This document shows positions 5,896 to 15,690 of a DNA stretch of 39,549 bases, piece by piece. How positions within the stretch are numbered: position 1 is the first letter of the stretch; every line of letters begins with the position of its first letter. The DNA is from an uncultured Eubacteriales bacterium. GTDB taxonomy: Bacteria > Bacillota > Clostridia > Oscillospirales > CAG-382. Location: positions 1-39,549 of the forward strand of contig URCT01000008.1 of assembly GCA_900546385.1 (NCBI GenBank). Reading direction: 5' to 3'. A program made the translations under genes and the position numbers. Under the pieces are notes generated by a model. It was not told the DNA's origin and searched no databases. It worked only from the letters and a program-made list of their open reading frames with translations.

Positions 5896-8592
5896 ATGTT
5901 TCAACAAATCAATCGTCTGCCGAAAGCATTCAAAAATGCGCTCCTTTTTCTGCTTATTGCCGCCTTTTTCACGCTTGGTGCGGCGGCTGCCGAAGCACTT
6001 GTGATCGAAGGCTCTGTATTAAGCTCCATCGATGTGGGCAAAACCTATCAGGCAACGGTAAAGGATCTGCGTATAGACGAAAATAACGTCCGGTACAAAA
6101 GCAGTGACACGAGCATTATTAAAATCGGCAAAAAAGACGGCAAAATCACACCGGTCGCGCCCGGCAAGGCGACGCTTACCGCCTATAACGTCACAAACAA
6201 TAAGTCGCTTTGCAACCGCACCATCACCGTGTATCTGCGCACCGAATCCATCGAGGTGTTTCCGCAAAGGCTCTATCTGTATACGAGCAAGCCGTTCAAT
6301 TCGTTCGCGTTTACCGTCATGAAGAAATTTCCGGAAAATTCGACTGATACGATAACGCCTCAATCGGATAACAAAGATATTGCAGGCGCTGGTGCTTTAA
6401 GTACAAACATCAGTGCCAGCGACGTCGGAAAAACGACCATTCGCTTTTATGCAAGACGAACCCGAGCAAGCTCTATTGACAGCGAATATTCGACGCTTAT
6501 GTCAAGTACCATCGAGGTATTTGTTCATGAGCACAACACCTACAGCACCAAATGGACGGCGGCTGACAGCTTTTATCATTACCGTGCCTGCGACAAGGAC
6601 GACTGTCCGCTTTTCCGGATCGGCACGGAAATGGATTATGAGGAGCATGACTTCTCAAGCTACGGCATTTGCAGAAGATGCCGGTATTACAAAGCCGCAA
6701 AAGAAAAAGACCATGAGCATACGTTTAACGTTCTCACCACCGATGAAACCGGCCATTTTTGGAAATGCTCCGACGCCGACTGCGGCGCGACCAAGCATTA
6801 TGGGCGGCATGAGTTCAAGGACGGCAACATTTGCAAGGTCTGCGGCCATACGCATGAGCATGATGCATGGGAAACGGGCGTTACCGTTTCGCCGGACGGA
6901 CATTGGTTTGCCTGTTCGGAAAGCGGCTGTAAAGCAAGAAAGGATTATACGGAGCATACAGCGGAAAACGAGTCCACGGCAACCTGCTTGGAGAATTTGG
7001 TCTGCACGGTGTGCGGCATGACGTTTGGGCAAGGCAAGCACGGCGAATTTGCTTGGACAACCAGCGAGAATTATCATACCTACAAATGCACGGTGTGCGG
7101 CTATTGGGATCGCGATGCCGGTTCGATGCACGTTTTTGAATATGCGACTGCCGAAACCATGAATTGCAAGGTCTGCGGCTATGTCCACACGCATACGTTC
7201 GGCGATTGGCAAAGCTCGGCGACCGAACACTGGAAAGACTGCACCAAGCTGTACCGGGATTCCAACGGAAAAATTGCGCAAGCCGAATACGGCGAAAAAA
7301 CGCCGCATACGTTTGATAAAACCGGCGTTTGCACCCAATGCGGCTATCAAAAGGAATTGACAGCCGAGGACGGCGTTTACCTCATCTACGACTTAGCCGA
7401 CCTTTGGCTGTTTGCCGCCAAGGTGAACGGCGACGAACCGTCGGCCAATGCCCGGTTAATGGCGGACATTGATCTTGAAAAACAGCATTGGACGCCCATG
7501 GGAACGGATACCAAGCCTTACACGGGCACGTTTGACGGAAACGGCAAAGCACTGACCGGTTTTCGTACCTCGGCCACCGAAAACAATACCGGTCTTTTCG
7601 GTGTGGTGAACGGCGGCACGGTCAAGAATTTTTCCCTTGACGGCAGCGTGATCGTGAATACCGCCGACAAGATTCACATCGGAAGTGTGGCAGGAGCGGC
7701 CAAGGGCGGTGCGGTCTTCTCGGGCATTGAATCGTCCGTGGCTATTACGGGAAATGCTGTCGTTGCCAAGCACGTCGGCGGTATCGTCGGAAGCTCACAG
7801 ATCGGTTCGGGCGAGCTGCTCCTTGAAAAATGCACGTTTAGCGGCAATATTTCGGTTCAGAGGTCCGACGACTGCATCGGCGGTATTTTGGGGTATGCCA
7901 ACTACGGCGTGACCATCCGCGACTGTGCGTCTGCCGGTCAGGTTTCCGGCAAGCCAGGCGCCTTGCATGTCGGCGGTATTTTGGGCTATATCAACAGTGC
8001 CTCGTTCGGCGGTCTTACCGGCTGCTATGCGACCGGCAAGATTTCATCCGGCTTCGGTATCGGTTACATACGAAACTGCGCGGCGAATACCGTTTACAAC
8101 AACTGCCATATGGCAGGGACGGCAGCTTACGGCGGCGAAAGAGCTTCTTTATGCACCGCGTCGGCGGTGACCGAAGCGGATTTCGCAAGCGGTCGGCTGA
8201 CGTGGCTCTTAAACGGTGCGGCTAACAACGGCACCGGCACTTGGAAACAGACGATTGGCACGGACGAACGGCCGCAGTTTGAGGGCGGCACGGTTTACCG
8301 CAAGGATAAGTCGAGCTACACCAACAATCCCGATGAGTGCCATGCATTTATTTGCGCGGAAAACGGTGTGGTGCAGGTGTCCAACGTCACAAAGCCCTGC
8401 CTGTTGGTCTTCACGCGCTACGATAACGGCCGGTTTTATGCCATGATTACGACGAATATTACCAAAAATTGCGAGATTCCGTATAAAGACTACGGACTGC
8501 TTCCTGCCACAGCCGAACGTGTGTATAAGCTGTATCTCTGGGAGGACTTACAGAACGCCAAACCGCTTTGCGAAGCGGAAATCTGCTCATAA
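5896..8592 (+). CDS. Secreted Ig-like/GLUG protein with five His-Cys modules
   Basis: This 898-residue exported protein has a signal peptide (about 1-32, ending GAAAAEA) and a bacterial Ig-like (Big_2-type) domain at about 33-125. A second beta-rich region follows to about 205. Residues 210-485 hold five His/Cys-rich modules of the form W...HW..C...C...H....CxxCG, most ending in HxH. From about 540 to 720 there are glycine-rich GLUG-type repeats such as GTFDGNGKALTGF and HIGSVAGAAKGG. The C-terminal domain (about 820-898) has LVFTRYDNGRF and a closing LYLWEDLQNAKPLCEAE. The ATG at 5896 has GAGGTG upstream and opens the signal peptide; the reading frame upstream of it is not coding. There is no LPxTG or lipobox, so it is probably released or loosely held. 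Function unknown; the modules could bind metal. Confidence 0.85.
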   Translation: MFQQINRLPKAFKNALLFLLIAAFFTLGAAAAEALVIEGSVLSSIDVGKTYQATVKDLRIDENNVRYKSSDTSIIKIGKKDGKITPVAPGKATLTAYNVTNNKSLCNRTITVYLRTESIEVFPQRLYLYTSKPFNSFAFTVMKKFPENSTDTITPQSDNKDIAGAGALSTNISASDVGKTTIRFYARRTRASSIDSEYSTLMSSTIEVFVHEHNTYSTKWTAADSFYHYRACDKDDCPLFRIGTEMDYEEHDFSSYGICRRCRYYKAAKEKDHEHTFNVLTTDETGHFWKCSDADCGATKHYGRHEFKDGNICKVCGHTHEHDAWETGVTVSPDGHWFACSESGCKARKDYTEHTAENESTATCLENLVCTVCGMTFGQGKHGEFAWTTSENYHTYKCTVCGYWDRDAGSMHVFEYATAETMNCKVCGYVHTHTFGDWQSSATEHWKDCTKLYRDSNGKIAQAEYGEKTPHTFDKTGVCTQCGYQKELTAEDGVYLIYDLADLWLFAAKVNGDEPSANARLMADIDLEKQHWTPMGTDTKPYTGTFDGNGKALTGFRTSATENNTGLFGVVNGGTVKNFSLDGSVIVNTADKIHIGSVAGAAKGGAVFSGIESSVAITGNAVVAKHVGGIVGSSQIGSGELLLEKCTFSGNISVQRSDDCIGGILGYANYGVTIRDCASAGQVSGKPGALHVGGILGYINSASFGGLTGCYATGKISSGFGIGYIRNCAANTVYNNCHMAGTAAYGGERASLCTASAVTEADFASGRLTWLLNGAANNGTGTWKQTIGTDERPQFEGGTVYRKDKSSYTNNPDECHAFICAENGVVQVSNVTKPCLLVFTRYDNGRFYAMITTNITKNCEIPYKDYGLLPATAERVYKLYLWEDLQNAKPLCEAEICS

Positions 8593-8613
8593 CCCGAAAA
8601 AGGAGACGTGACC

Positions 8614-10641
8614 ATGAAAAAACGCTTTTTACTGTTTGTTTTGCTTTTTGTTTGCCTGTTTGCGCTTTGTGCGCACGCGGTAAGCATCCGCTTTGAGGGA
8701 GAAGACGAGGCAAAACTTGGCGGCTATATGGTGGTCGGCGAGTCGTATAAGCTGTATGTAGACGGATACGATTCGCCCGACACAGTGACATTCTACACGC
8801 CTGACATGGAGAATCTCCAAATAACCGACGGAAATCTTGTCACGGTTCTTACACGAGACTCAGATCCGGATTTCATGTACCGCATTCGTGCAAGGGATTC
8901 CGTGACCGGCGCGATCATCGTGGATCGTGCGGTAAAGCTTTTGACAAAAGCCGATTCCATGAGCGTAAACGCCGAAGAAGTGATCTTATATCCCGGCGAG
9001 ACCTTTACCATCGTGCCGACGCATACGCCGAGCGATTCGACCAACCGGCTGCTCTATTTAAGCGACTCCGAATATTTTACTGTAAACACCTCCGGCGAGA
9101 TTACAGCGCAGGCGGTCGGAACAGGCACGGTACGCGTTCTCTCGAAGATCAACAGGCTCTTTGCTGACGATGATCCGCGCGTTTTGGAGAAAGATGTGAC
9201 CGTACACGTGCATGAACACGTGTGGAGCGACGCTTGGACGGCCTCCGACGACTATCATTATCATGCCTGCACGGCGGAGTTTTGCAAGATGACCGATATA
9301 AGCGAAATGCCCGGCTATGCGGCGCACACCTATGAAAACGATGTTTGCACGGTCTGCGGCGAGAGAAAGCCGGTGCGTGACATCGACGGCGACGGCGTTT
9401 ACGATATTCAAACGGCGGAGGATTTTCTCTCGTTTGCCGAAAAGGTGAATGCCGGAGAGACGACAGCAAACGCAAAACTGATGAACGACATCGATTTTAC
9501 CGGAAAGGCGCTTATCCCGGTCGGCACGGTGGAATATCCGTATGCCGGCACGTTTGACGGCAAGGGCTACACGATTCGCGGCATCGACTGCGAAGCGACA
9601 AGCGATAACTTCGGTCTGTTCGGTATGCTTTTCGGCACGGTACGTGACCTTAAAGCCGAAGGCGAGATACGCATTACCGGAAACGCGACCTATGTCGGCG
9701 GTGTGGTCGGACGTGCCAAAAGCACCCTGACGGAGGACGGCGCAGTTCTTCAGAACATCGTTTCAAAGGTCAATATTACCGGCGACGGCGTCGGTGTTCA
9801 TATCGGCGGCGTGCTTGGCAGCTCGGAAGGGCTTGAAGGCGAGGTGCTGCTTGAAGGGTGTCTGTACGGCGGCAAGATCGAGCTTCCGAATTCGCGAAGC
9901 TCCATCGGCGGCGTGATGGGCTATGCCAACGACGGCGTGGTGATCTACCGCTGTGGCTTTACTGGTTCGGTTTCGGTCAAAGAAACCGGCTATCCGGGCG
10001 GCATTTTGGGCTATGTGAACAACGAAAATTTCGGAGGCCTTTTGTATTCGTTTTCGGCCGGAACGGCAGACGGCATGATCGTCGGCGACGCGAAAAAATG
10101 CGGCTACGGAATCGGCGGCAATACGTACACGGCCGGGCAGAAGCTGTTTGCAAGAGAGTCGGAGGAAGCGGCTGCATACGCCGCCTATAACACGGAAATT
10201 GCCGATTGGTCAAGCGGCGAAGCCACCTATCTCATGAATGACGGCATAACGAGCGGCGATGTGCGTTGGCGACAGACCTTGAGCATAGACCCCTATCCGA
10301 ATTTTGACGGCGAAATCGTTTACCGCACAAGCCGGAATTCGTACAGCAACACACGGCCGGACGCCTTTGTTCTTGTTGAACCCGATTATGGCAGCGGCGT
10401 GCTTTTGGCAAACGTCCGGTATATCAAGACCGGTTATATTCTCGCTATCGCGTACTATAAGGACGGCAGGCTGCAAAAGGTGTCGTTCGAAAAACAGCAG
10501 CCGCCGCTTGAGGGTGTCACGGTCGGAACAAGGCTTGATTACGGCGACGCGGATGAAATACGCGTGATGATATTCGACTATAATATACGCTCCTTAAAGC
10601 CGTTATGCATTTCGGATGTGTACCGGCCGGAGAAAAAATAG
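8614..10641 (+). CDS. Secreted Ig-like/GLUG protein, paralogue 2
   Basis: This 675-residue paralogue lies 21 bases after the first gene. The ATG at 8614 is chosen because AGGAG lies 8 bases upstream; the GTG at 8608 is too close to it. It has a hydrophobic signal peptide ending CAHA (about residue 24) and an Ig-like region to about 195. One His/Cys module (HVHEHVW...CTVCGE, about 199-250) is followed by the acidic DIDGDGVYDI, which resembles a calcium-binding loop. GLUG-type repeats run from about 311 to 480, and the same C-terminal domain starts at about 550 (ILAIAYYKDGRL, then FDYNIRSLKPLC). It is close to the third gene even at DNA level, including the block coding VTVHVHEH. No wall anchor is visible. 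Function unknown, probably surface or extracellular. Confidence 0.85.
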   Translation: MKKRFLLFVLLFVCLFALCAHAVSIRFEGEDEAKLGGYMVVGESYKLYVDGYDSPDTVTFYTPDMENLQITDGNLVTVLTRDSDPDFMYRIRARDSVTGAIIVDRAVKLLTKADSMSVNAEEVILYPGETFTIVPTHTPSDSTNRLLYLSDSEYFTVNTSGEITAQAVGTGTVRVLSKINRLFADDDPRVLEKDVTVHVHEHVWSDAWTASDDYHYHACTAEFCKMTDISEMPGYAAHTYENDVCTVCGERKPVRDIDGDGVYDIQTAEDFLSFAEKVNAGETTANAKLMNDIDFTGKALIPVGTVEYPYAGTFDGKGYTIRGIDCEATSDNFGLFGMLFGTVRDLKAEGEIRITGNATYVGGVVGRAKSTLTEDGAVLQNIVSKVNITGDGVGVHIGGVLGSSEGLEGEVLLEGCLYGGKIELPNSRSSIGGVMGYANDGVVIYRCGFTGSVSVKETGYPGGILGYVNNENFGGLLYSFSAGTADGMIVGDAKKCGYGIGGNTYTAGQKLFARESEEAAAYAAYNTEIADWSSGEATYLMNDGITSGDVRWRQTLSIDPYPNFDGEIVYRTSRNSYSNTRPDAFVLVEPDYGSGVLLANVRYIKTGYILAIAYYKDGRLQKVSFEKQQPPLEGVTVGTRLDYGDADEIRVMIFDYNIRSLKPLCISDVYRPEKK

Positions 10642-10656
10642 AAAAGGACAAAACAA

Positions 10657-12723
10657 ATGAACAGAATTATTAAAATCCTTGCGGCGGCAGTACTTTTATT
10701 GACCGTATTCACCTTTGCCGTACATGCAGAGCCGACCGTGGCGTTCGGTGACAACTCGACAAACTGTATGCTGTATGGGCAAACGTATGAGCTGTACTTA
10801 ACCGAGACCGACCCGTCCGTTCCGGTTTATTTTAAAGGCAAGCCTTCGTCCCGCATTCAGATCAAAAACGACAACCAGGTTGTCATCCTTACTCCCGGTT
10901 CGTGCACGATCACAGCCCACAATGCTGCGCAGAACGGCAAAAGACTTGCGACAAGGCAGTTTATCATTAGAAAACGCGCCGAATCCTTAACCGTTAATTT
11001 CACGGAAACCATTCTGTATCCCGGCGAATCGGTCACGTTAGAGGTTACGCCAACACCGGCAGATGCTACCGACTGTATCGACATTGAGGCAACTGTCAGC
11101 CCCGAGCTGAACCCATCGGACCCAATCGTGCGTATCAACAGGGAAACAAGCAGCTCCGCTATCCTTGATGCAAAAAAAGCCGGAACGGAAATTGTGAAGG
11201 TTATAGCAAGGTATGATGTGGAAACCTCGTATAACGATCCCGGAAACGTGTACGCCTATGTGACCGTACACGTGCATGAGCACGATTGGTCGGACGAGTG
11301 GGTCATCGACGGGGACTATCACTACCACGAATGTATGGCGGAACACTGCAAGATCACCGACAACAGCGAAAAGAAAAGCTATGATATCCATATGTATAAC
11401 GAAGCCGGCTTCTGTGTCTGCGGCAAGCCGCGCGAGGTGCTTGATGGCGACGGCGACGGCTATTATGAGATCCGCAACGCCGGTGATCTGGTGTCATTTG
11501 CGAACAAGGTGAATGCCGGAGAAACGGAAATCAACGGCGCACTGCTAAACAGTGTGGACTTGTCCGGCTATCCGCTTGTTCCCATCGGCACGGCAGCCCA
11601 TCCGTTTGCAGGCAATTTTGACGGGAAGATTTTTGCCATTACCGGCATCGACTGTGAAGCGACAAGCGACAATTTCGGCGTTTTCGGCGTGGTGGACGGC
11701 GGCACGGTCAAAAGCTTAAAATTAGAGGGTGAGATCCGGCTGCCGGGCGATTATGCGTATATCGGAAGTGCGGTCGGCCGTGCCAAAGGCGGCGCGGTCA
11801 TCGAAAAAATCATCTCAAACGTAAATCTTACGGGAGAGGGAAAAAGCCGTCATATCGGCGGCATTACAGGCAGCTCGGAAAAACTTGGCGGCACGCTTGC
11901 CGTGACAAAGTGCCTGTATGGCGGACATATCGATTTGCCGAACGTGGACGATGCCGTCGGCGGCATTATCGGTTATGCCAACGACAATGTTACGCTTTCC
12001 TATTGCGGCTTTACCGGTTCGGTTACGGCGAATACGAAGACCGGCGGTATTTTGGGATATGTCAACAACAAGAACTTCGGCGGTCTTACAAACTGCTATG
12101 GAGCAGGGCAGGCAAGCGGCGCGCTGGCCGGGTTCTTGCGCAACTGCAGCGAGAACTTAAGACATAATGCGTATGACGCTTCGCAGAGTGCCTTTGGCGG
12201 CGGTTATGAGGCGTCGATAACGCTTGGTCTTGCAAATGCCTCCTCTGTTTCGGATTGGACGACCGGTCAAGCGGCGTTTTTGCTCAATCGGAAAACGGTT
12301 ATCAAAACCTCCGGCGATAAGGTCACCGAAACGGTGGAAGAACACACCGACGACGGCGTTTGGCGGCAGACCTTGGGAACGGATGCGTATCCGAATTTTT
12401 CCGGAAAAGTCGTTTATCGGACGGGAACAACTTCGTACAGCAACACCAAGCGTCCGGTGTATGTCGTATACGGCGAAAAACAAAGAGCCATGACCGCAAC
12501 GGTGTACGCGGAAAAATCGTACTATATGGCGGTGGTGCGGTATAAGGACGGACGGATAACAAGTGTTCGCGTCGATTTCTGCCAGCACAGCTACGGGCAT
12601 CCCGTCGAATGGGACTTGCCTTATTCGGACTCCGACCGCATCAAGGTGATGTTATTTGACTTTAACAGTCTTGAGGACTTACGGCCTCTTTGCGAATACG
12701 TTGAATACGTGAAAAAAGCATAA
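10657..12723 (+). CDS. Secreted Ig-like/GLUG protein, paralogue 3
   Basis: This 688-residue protein is the last of the tandem trio, 15 bases after the second, with AAAAGGA before its ATG. It repeats the same order: signal peptide (about 1-25, ending AVHAE), Ig-like region, one His/Cys module (HVHEHDW...CVCGK, about 205-260), and an acidic loop DGDGDGYYEI. GLUG-type repeats (about 315-478) and the C-terminal domain follow (MAVVRYKDGRI, FDFNSLEDLRPLCEY). The segment SDWTTGQAAFLLN to GVWRQTLGTDAYPNF matches DWSSGEATYLMN to RWRQTLSIDPYPNF in paralogue 2. A strong hairpin follows the stop codon, so the operon ends here. Function unknown. Confidence 0.85.
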   Translation: MNRIIKILAAAVLLLTVFTFAVHAEPTVAFGDNSTNCMLYGQTYELYLTETDPSVPVYFKGKPSSRIQIKNDNQVVILTPGSCTITAHNAAQNGKRLATRQFIIRKRAESLTVNFTETILYPGESVTLEVTPTPADATDCIDIEATVSPELNPSDPIVRINRETSSSAILDAKKAGTEIVKVIARYDVETSYNDPGNVYAYVTVHVHEHDWSDEWVIDGDYHYHECMAEHCKITDNSEKKSYDIHMYNEAGFCVCGKPREVLDGDGDGYYEIRNAGDLVSFANKVNAGETEINGALLNSVDLSGYPLVPIGTAAHPFAGNFDGKIFAITGIDCEATSDNFGVFGVVDGGTVKSLKLEGEIRLPGDYAYIGSAVGRAKGGAVIEKIISNVNLTGEGKSRHIGGITGSSEKLGGTLAVTKCLYGGHIDLPNVDDAVGGIIGYANDNVTLSYCGFTGSVTANTKTGGILGYVNNKNFGGLTNCYGAGQASGALAGFLRNCSENLRHNAYDASQSAFGGGYEASITLGLANASSVSDWTTGQAAFLLNRKTVIKTSGDKVTETVEEHTDDGVWRQTLGTDAYPNFSGKVVYRTGTTSYSNTKRPVYVVYGEKQRAMTATVYAEKSYYMAVVRYKDGRITSVRVDFCQHSYGHPVEWDLPYSDSDRIKVMLFDFNSLEDLRPLCEYVEYVKKA

Positions 12724-12726
12724 ATT

Positions 12727-12761
12727 AAGCGGCGAAGCCATTGGGTGAGGCTTCGCCGCTT
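12727..12761. terminator. Bidirectional terminator between convergent genes
   Basis: A perfect 13-bp stem (AAGCGGCGAAGCC at 12727-12739 and its complement at 12749-12761, 9-nt loop) sits between the plus-strand surface operon and the convergent minus-strand nagA. The T-tracts are poor on both sides, but position and stem strength support termination both ways. Confidence 0.8.
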
Positions 12762-12776
12762 GTATTTCAGGTGATG

Positions 12777-13910
12777 TTAAATTTTTTCGCCGTCCACAAA
12801 CACGGTCTTTACGCAAAAATCTTTATCTGCGAGGAAGAGATCGGCGCATTTGCCGACATCGAGGCTTCCTGTTTGGTCAAACACACCGAGTGCCTTTGCC
12901 GGGTTTTCCGAGCACATCCGGCTGACCTCCCACAGCGGAATGTCAAGCGAACAGAGATTGCGGAAGCCGCGTGCAAGCGACGAGGCACTGCCGCAGATGG
13001 TGCCATCCGCAAGACGTGCCACACCGCCGTCGATGATGCGTTCGCGTCCGTCTTCGCTGATTAGTTTTCCTTCGGCAAGACCGGCGGCGAATTCCGAATC
13101 GCTGATCGCCGTAAATCTTGCCGCACCCTTGGCGCGGTAAATAAGCTCCACGGTGAGCGGATGCAAATGTGCAAAATCGCAGATGACCTCACAGGTCACA
13201 CGGTCATCCGTAAGAGCCGTGCCCAAAATGCCCGGCTCGCGGTGGTCAAAGCTGCGGCAGGCGTTGAAGGTGTGCGTCATGCGCGTAAGACCGGCATCGA
13301 CTGCCGCTTTCATTTGCTCCGCACTTGCCATGGTATGCCCGGCGGATACTTTGACGCCGCGTGAAACGGCGCGGCTTATCACGTCGAGTGCACCCGGCAT
13401 ATCGGGTGCTACCGTGATGAGCTTCATATGCCCTTCGGCGGCCTCGTACAGACGGTCAAAATCCGGCACATTCGGGATCACCATGCCGTCGGGATTCATC
13501 GCGCCCTTTTTGGCCGGGTTCAGAAACGGACCTTCAAAGTGAATGCCGCCGAGCTTGGCGCGTCCGCTCTTTTTTTCAAAAAAGGGCAGCAGATGGCGTG
13601 TAAGGGCTATTTCTGTGTCGATCGGCGCACTTTCGAGCGTGGCGGCCACGGTGGTGACGCCCTCTTGTGCTTCAAACGCTAAAATGGTATCGATGTCGCT
13701 GTTCAGATTGTAGTAAACGCTGCCCATTGCGCCGTGCGTGTGCGTGTCGATAAGACCGGCAAAGGCATACGCGCCGCCGCCGTCGATGACTTCTTCGTTC
13801 TCGTAAGGTGTAAGATCTTTTCCGAACGCGGCAATTTTTCCGTGTTCGATGCGCATATCGCACGGCATAATGCGGTCGCTCCGGACGGCATGAATGTTTT
13901 TAAGTAGCAT
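12777..13910 (-). CDS. nagA: N-acetylglucosamine-6-phosphate deacetylase
   Basis: This 377-residue amidohydrolase converts GlcNAc-6-phosphate to glucosamine-6-phosphate and acetate in amino-sugar catabolism and wall recycling. The metal and catalytic motifs are GLIDTHTHG (about 51-59), GGIHFEGPFLNPAKKGA, SAGHT (His near 192), THTFNACRSFDHREPG (about 212-227) and SDSEFAAG (about 271), where most NagA proteins read TDAM. The catalytic aspartate is kept. The C-terminus has the closing strand motif GSLDVGKCADLFLAD. AAAGGAG precedes the ATG by 9 bases. nagB is absent nearby. It follows glnS but is separated from it by a terminator-like hairpin, so expression may be partly independent. Confidence 0.93.
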   Translation of the reverse strand: MLLKNIHAVRSDRIMPCDMRIEHGKIAAFGKDLTPYENEEVIDGGGAYAFAGLIDTHTHGAMGSVYYNLNSDIDTILAFEAQEGVTTVAATLESAPIDTEIALTRHLLPFFEKKSGRAKLGGIHFEGPFLNPAKKGAMNPDGMVIPNVPDFDRLYEAAEGHMKLITVAPDMPGALDVISRAVSRGVKVSAGHTMASAEQMKAAVDAGLTRMTHTFNACRSFDHREPGILGTALTDDRVTCEVICDFAHLHPLTVELIYRAKGAARFTAISDSEFAAGLAEGKLISEDGRERIIDGGVARLADGTICGSASSLARGFRNLCSLDIPLWEVSRMCSENPAKALGVFDQTGSLDVGKCADLFLADKDFCVKTVFVDGEKI

Positions 13911-13947
13911 GGCAGTAGGCTCCTTTTCTTTTAGGAAGTATGTGAAA

Positions 13948-13978
13948 ATCCGCAGACGGCGCGAAACCGTCCGCGGAT
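13948..13978 (-). terminator. Terminator after glnS
   Basis: A 12-bp stem with one mismatch (13948-13959 and 13967-13978, 7-nt loop) begins 6 bases past the glnS stop codon, and on the minus strand is followed by TTTTC. It would limit read-through into nagA. Confidence 0.75.
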
Positions 13979-13984
13979 ATTTTG

Positions 13985-15646
13985 TTATTTTAAGTTCTTG
14001 GCAAAGCTGTCCTTTAAGGTAACGATGCGGTTAAAGACATTGTCGTTGCGCGTATCGGCACAGAAATAGCCCATGCGCACGAACTGGAACTTATCGCCCG
14101 GCTTTGCGCCGTCCAGTGCTTCTTCGAGCTTTGCATTCGGCATGACGGTTAAGCTTTCCGGATTGAGATAATCCTTGAACGATTTGTCCTCCGGAATGGC
14201 ACCGGTATCTTCGATGGTGAACAGTCTGTCGTACAGGCGAACCTCGGCGGTCTTGGCGTGTGCGGCACTCACCCAATGGATCGTACCTTTGATCTTTCTG
14301 CCGTCGGGCGGATTGCAGCCGGCGGTTTCCGGGTCGACCGTGCAGAGAAGCTTTGCGGGACGGCCGTCTTCGCCGTAAATGACCTCGTTGCACTTGACCA
14401 CATACGCGCTCATGAAGCGCACCTCGCAGTCCGGCTTTAAGCGTTGGAACTTGGGCGGCGGATTGTCCGAGAAATCGGCGCGTTCGATATACAAATGCTT
14501 GGTGAAAGGCACCTTGCGCGTGCCGGCCGACGGGTCTTCGGGATTATTGACCACGTCGAAATAAACGGTTTCGTCTTCACCAAAGTTGGTGATCTCCACT
14601 TCAAGCGGATCAAGAACCGCCATGCGGCGCGGCGCGGAGGCATTAAGCTCCTCACGGATGCAGTGGTCGAGCAGGTTGATATCGCAGAGCGAAAGCGCCT
14701 TGGAAATGCCGGAACGCTGCACAAAGCTGAAAATGGAGGTCGGCGTAAAGCCGCGGCGGCGCAGACCGCAAAGCGTTGGCATACGCGGATCATCCCAACC
14801 GTCCACGAGCTTTTCTTCGACGAGCGCACGGAGATAGCGTTTGCTCATGACCGTGTAGGTCACGTTTAAGCGTGCAAATTCGCGCTGCTTGGGCTTGTGC
14901 TCAAAGCCGATGTTGTCCACCACCCATTCATAGAGCGGACGGTGGTTTTCGAATTCGATCGAGCAGAGCGAATGCGTAATGCCCTCAAGCGCGTCTTGAA
15001 TCGGGTGTGCGAAGTCGTATAACGGATAAATGCACCACTTGTCGCCCTGACGGTGATGGTGCGTGTGTAGAATGCGGTAAATGGCCGGGTCGCGCAGATT
15101 CATGTTCGGGCTTGCCATATCGATTTTGGCGCGAAGCGTGTGCGAGCCGTCCGGAAATTCGCCGTTCTTCATGCGTTCGAAAAGGTCAAGGTTTTCCTCG
15201 ACCGAGCGGTCGCGCCACGGACTGTTTTTGCCGGGTTCGGTGAGCGTGCCGCGGTATTCGCGCATTTGGTCGGCCGACAGGTCGCAGACGTACGCTTTGC
15301 CGTCCTTTATGAGCTTGACGGCATATTCATAGCACTTGTCAAAGTAGTCCGAACCGTAGAAAATGCCGTCCGGAATCGCACCGAGCCAACGTAAATCCTC
15401 TTCGATCGAACGCACGAACTCGTCGTCCTCTTTGACGGGATTGGTATCGTCATAGCGCAGGTTGAAAAGACCGTTGTATTTTTTGGCGGTCGAATAGTTT
15501 ATCCAGATAGCTTTGGCCGAGCCGATGTGCAGGTATCCGTTCGGTTCGGGAGGAAAACGCGTGTGAATGCGTTCGGTAAGGCCCGCGGCAATGTCCGCGT
15601 CGATGACCTCGTGTATAAAGTTTGTGGATATGGTTTCTTCTGCCAT
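13985..15646 (-). CDS. glnS: Glutaminyl-tRNA synthetase
   Basis: This 553-residue class Ic synthetase charges tRNA-Gln with glutamine. The N-terminal Rossmann domain has FPPEPNGYLHIGSAKA (HIGH motif at 40-43), and the class signature VMSKRY occurs near residue 268. FNLRYDDTNP and the long beta-barrel anticodon-binding C-terminal half, including the KGTIHWVSA segment, distinguish GlnRS from GluRS. The ATG at 15646 has AAGGAG 8 bases upstream; the in-frame codon at 15655 lies inside that site. Many Firmicutes lack GlnRS and use GatCAB amidation, so its presence alongside gltX suggests direct Gln-tRNA formation in this lineage. The polysaccharide deacetylase gene ends 44 bases before it. Confidence 0.96.
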   Translation of the reverse strand: MAEETISTNFIHEVIDADIAAGLTERIHTRFPPEPNGYLHIGSAKAIWINYSTAKKYNGLFNLRYDDTNPVKEDDEFVRSIEEDLRWLGAIPDGIFYGSDYFDKCYEYAVKLIKDGKAYVCDLSADQMREYRGTLTEPGKNSPWRDRSVEENLDLFERMKNGEFPDGSHTLRAKIDMASPNMNLRDPAIYRILHTHHHRQGDKWCIYPLYDFAHPIQDALEGITHSLCSIEFENHRPLYEWVVDNIGFEHKPKQREFARLNVTYTVMSKRYLRALVEEKLVDGWDDPRMPTLCGLRRRGFTPTSIFSFVQRSGISKALSLCDINLLDHCIREELNASAPRRMAVLDPLEVEITNFGEDETVYFDVVNNPEDPSAGTRKVPFTKHLYIERADFSDNPPPKFQRLKPDCEVRFMSAYVVKCNEVIYGEDGRPAKLLCTVDPETAGCNPPDGRKIKGTIHWVSAAHAKTAEVRLYDRLFTIEDTGAIPEDKSFKDYLNPESLTVMPNAKLEEALDGAKPGDKFQFVRMGYFCADTRNDNVFNRIVTLKDSFAKNLK

Positions 15647-15690
15647 AAGATTCACTCCTTGCCGGATGAGCCGGTAATTTTTATAATCAT

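Noticed and set aside
5896..12723. Dockerin or cellulosome interpretation of the acidic loops in the surface proteins
   Set aside because: Each protein has at most one D-x-D-G-D-G loop, not the paired repeats of dockerins, and no cohesin or scaffoldin is nearby.
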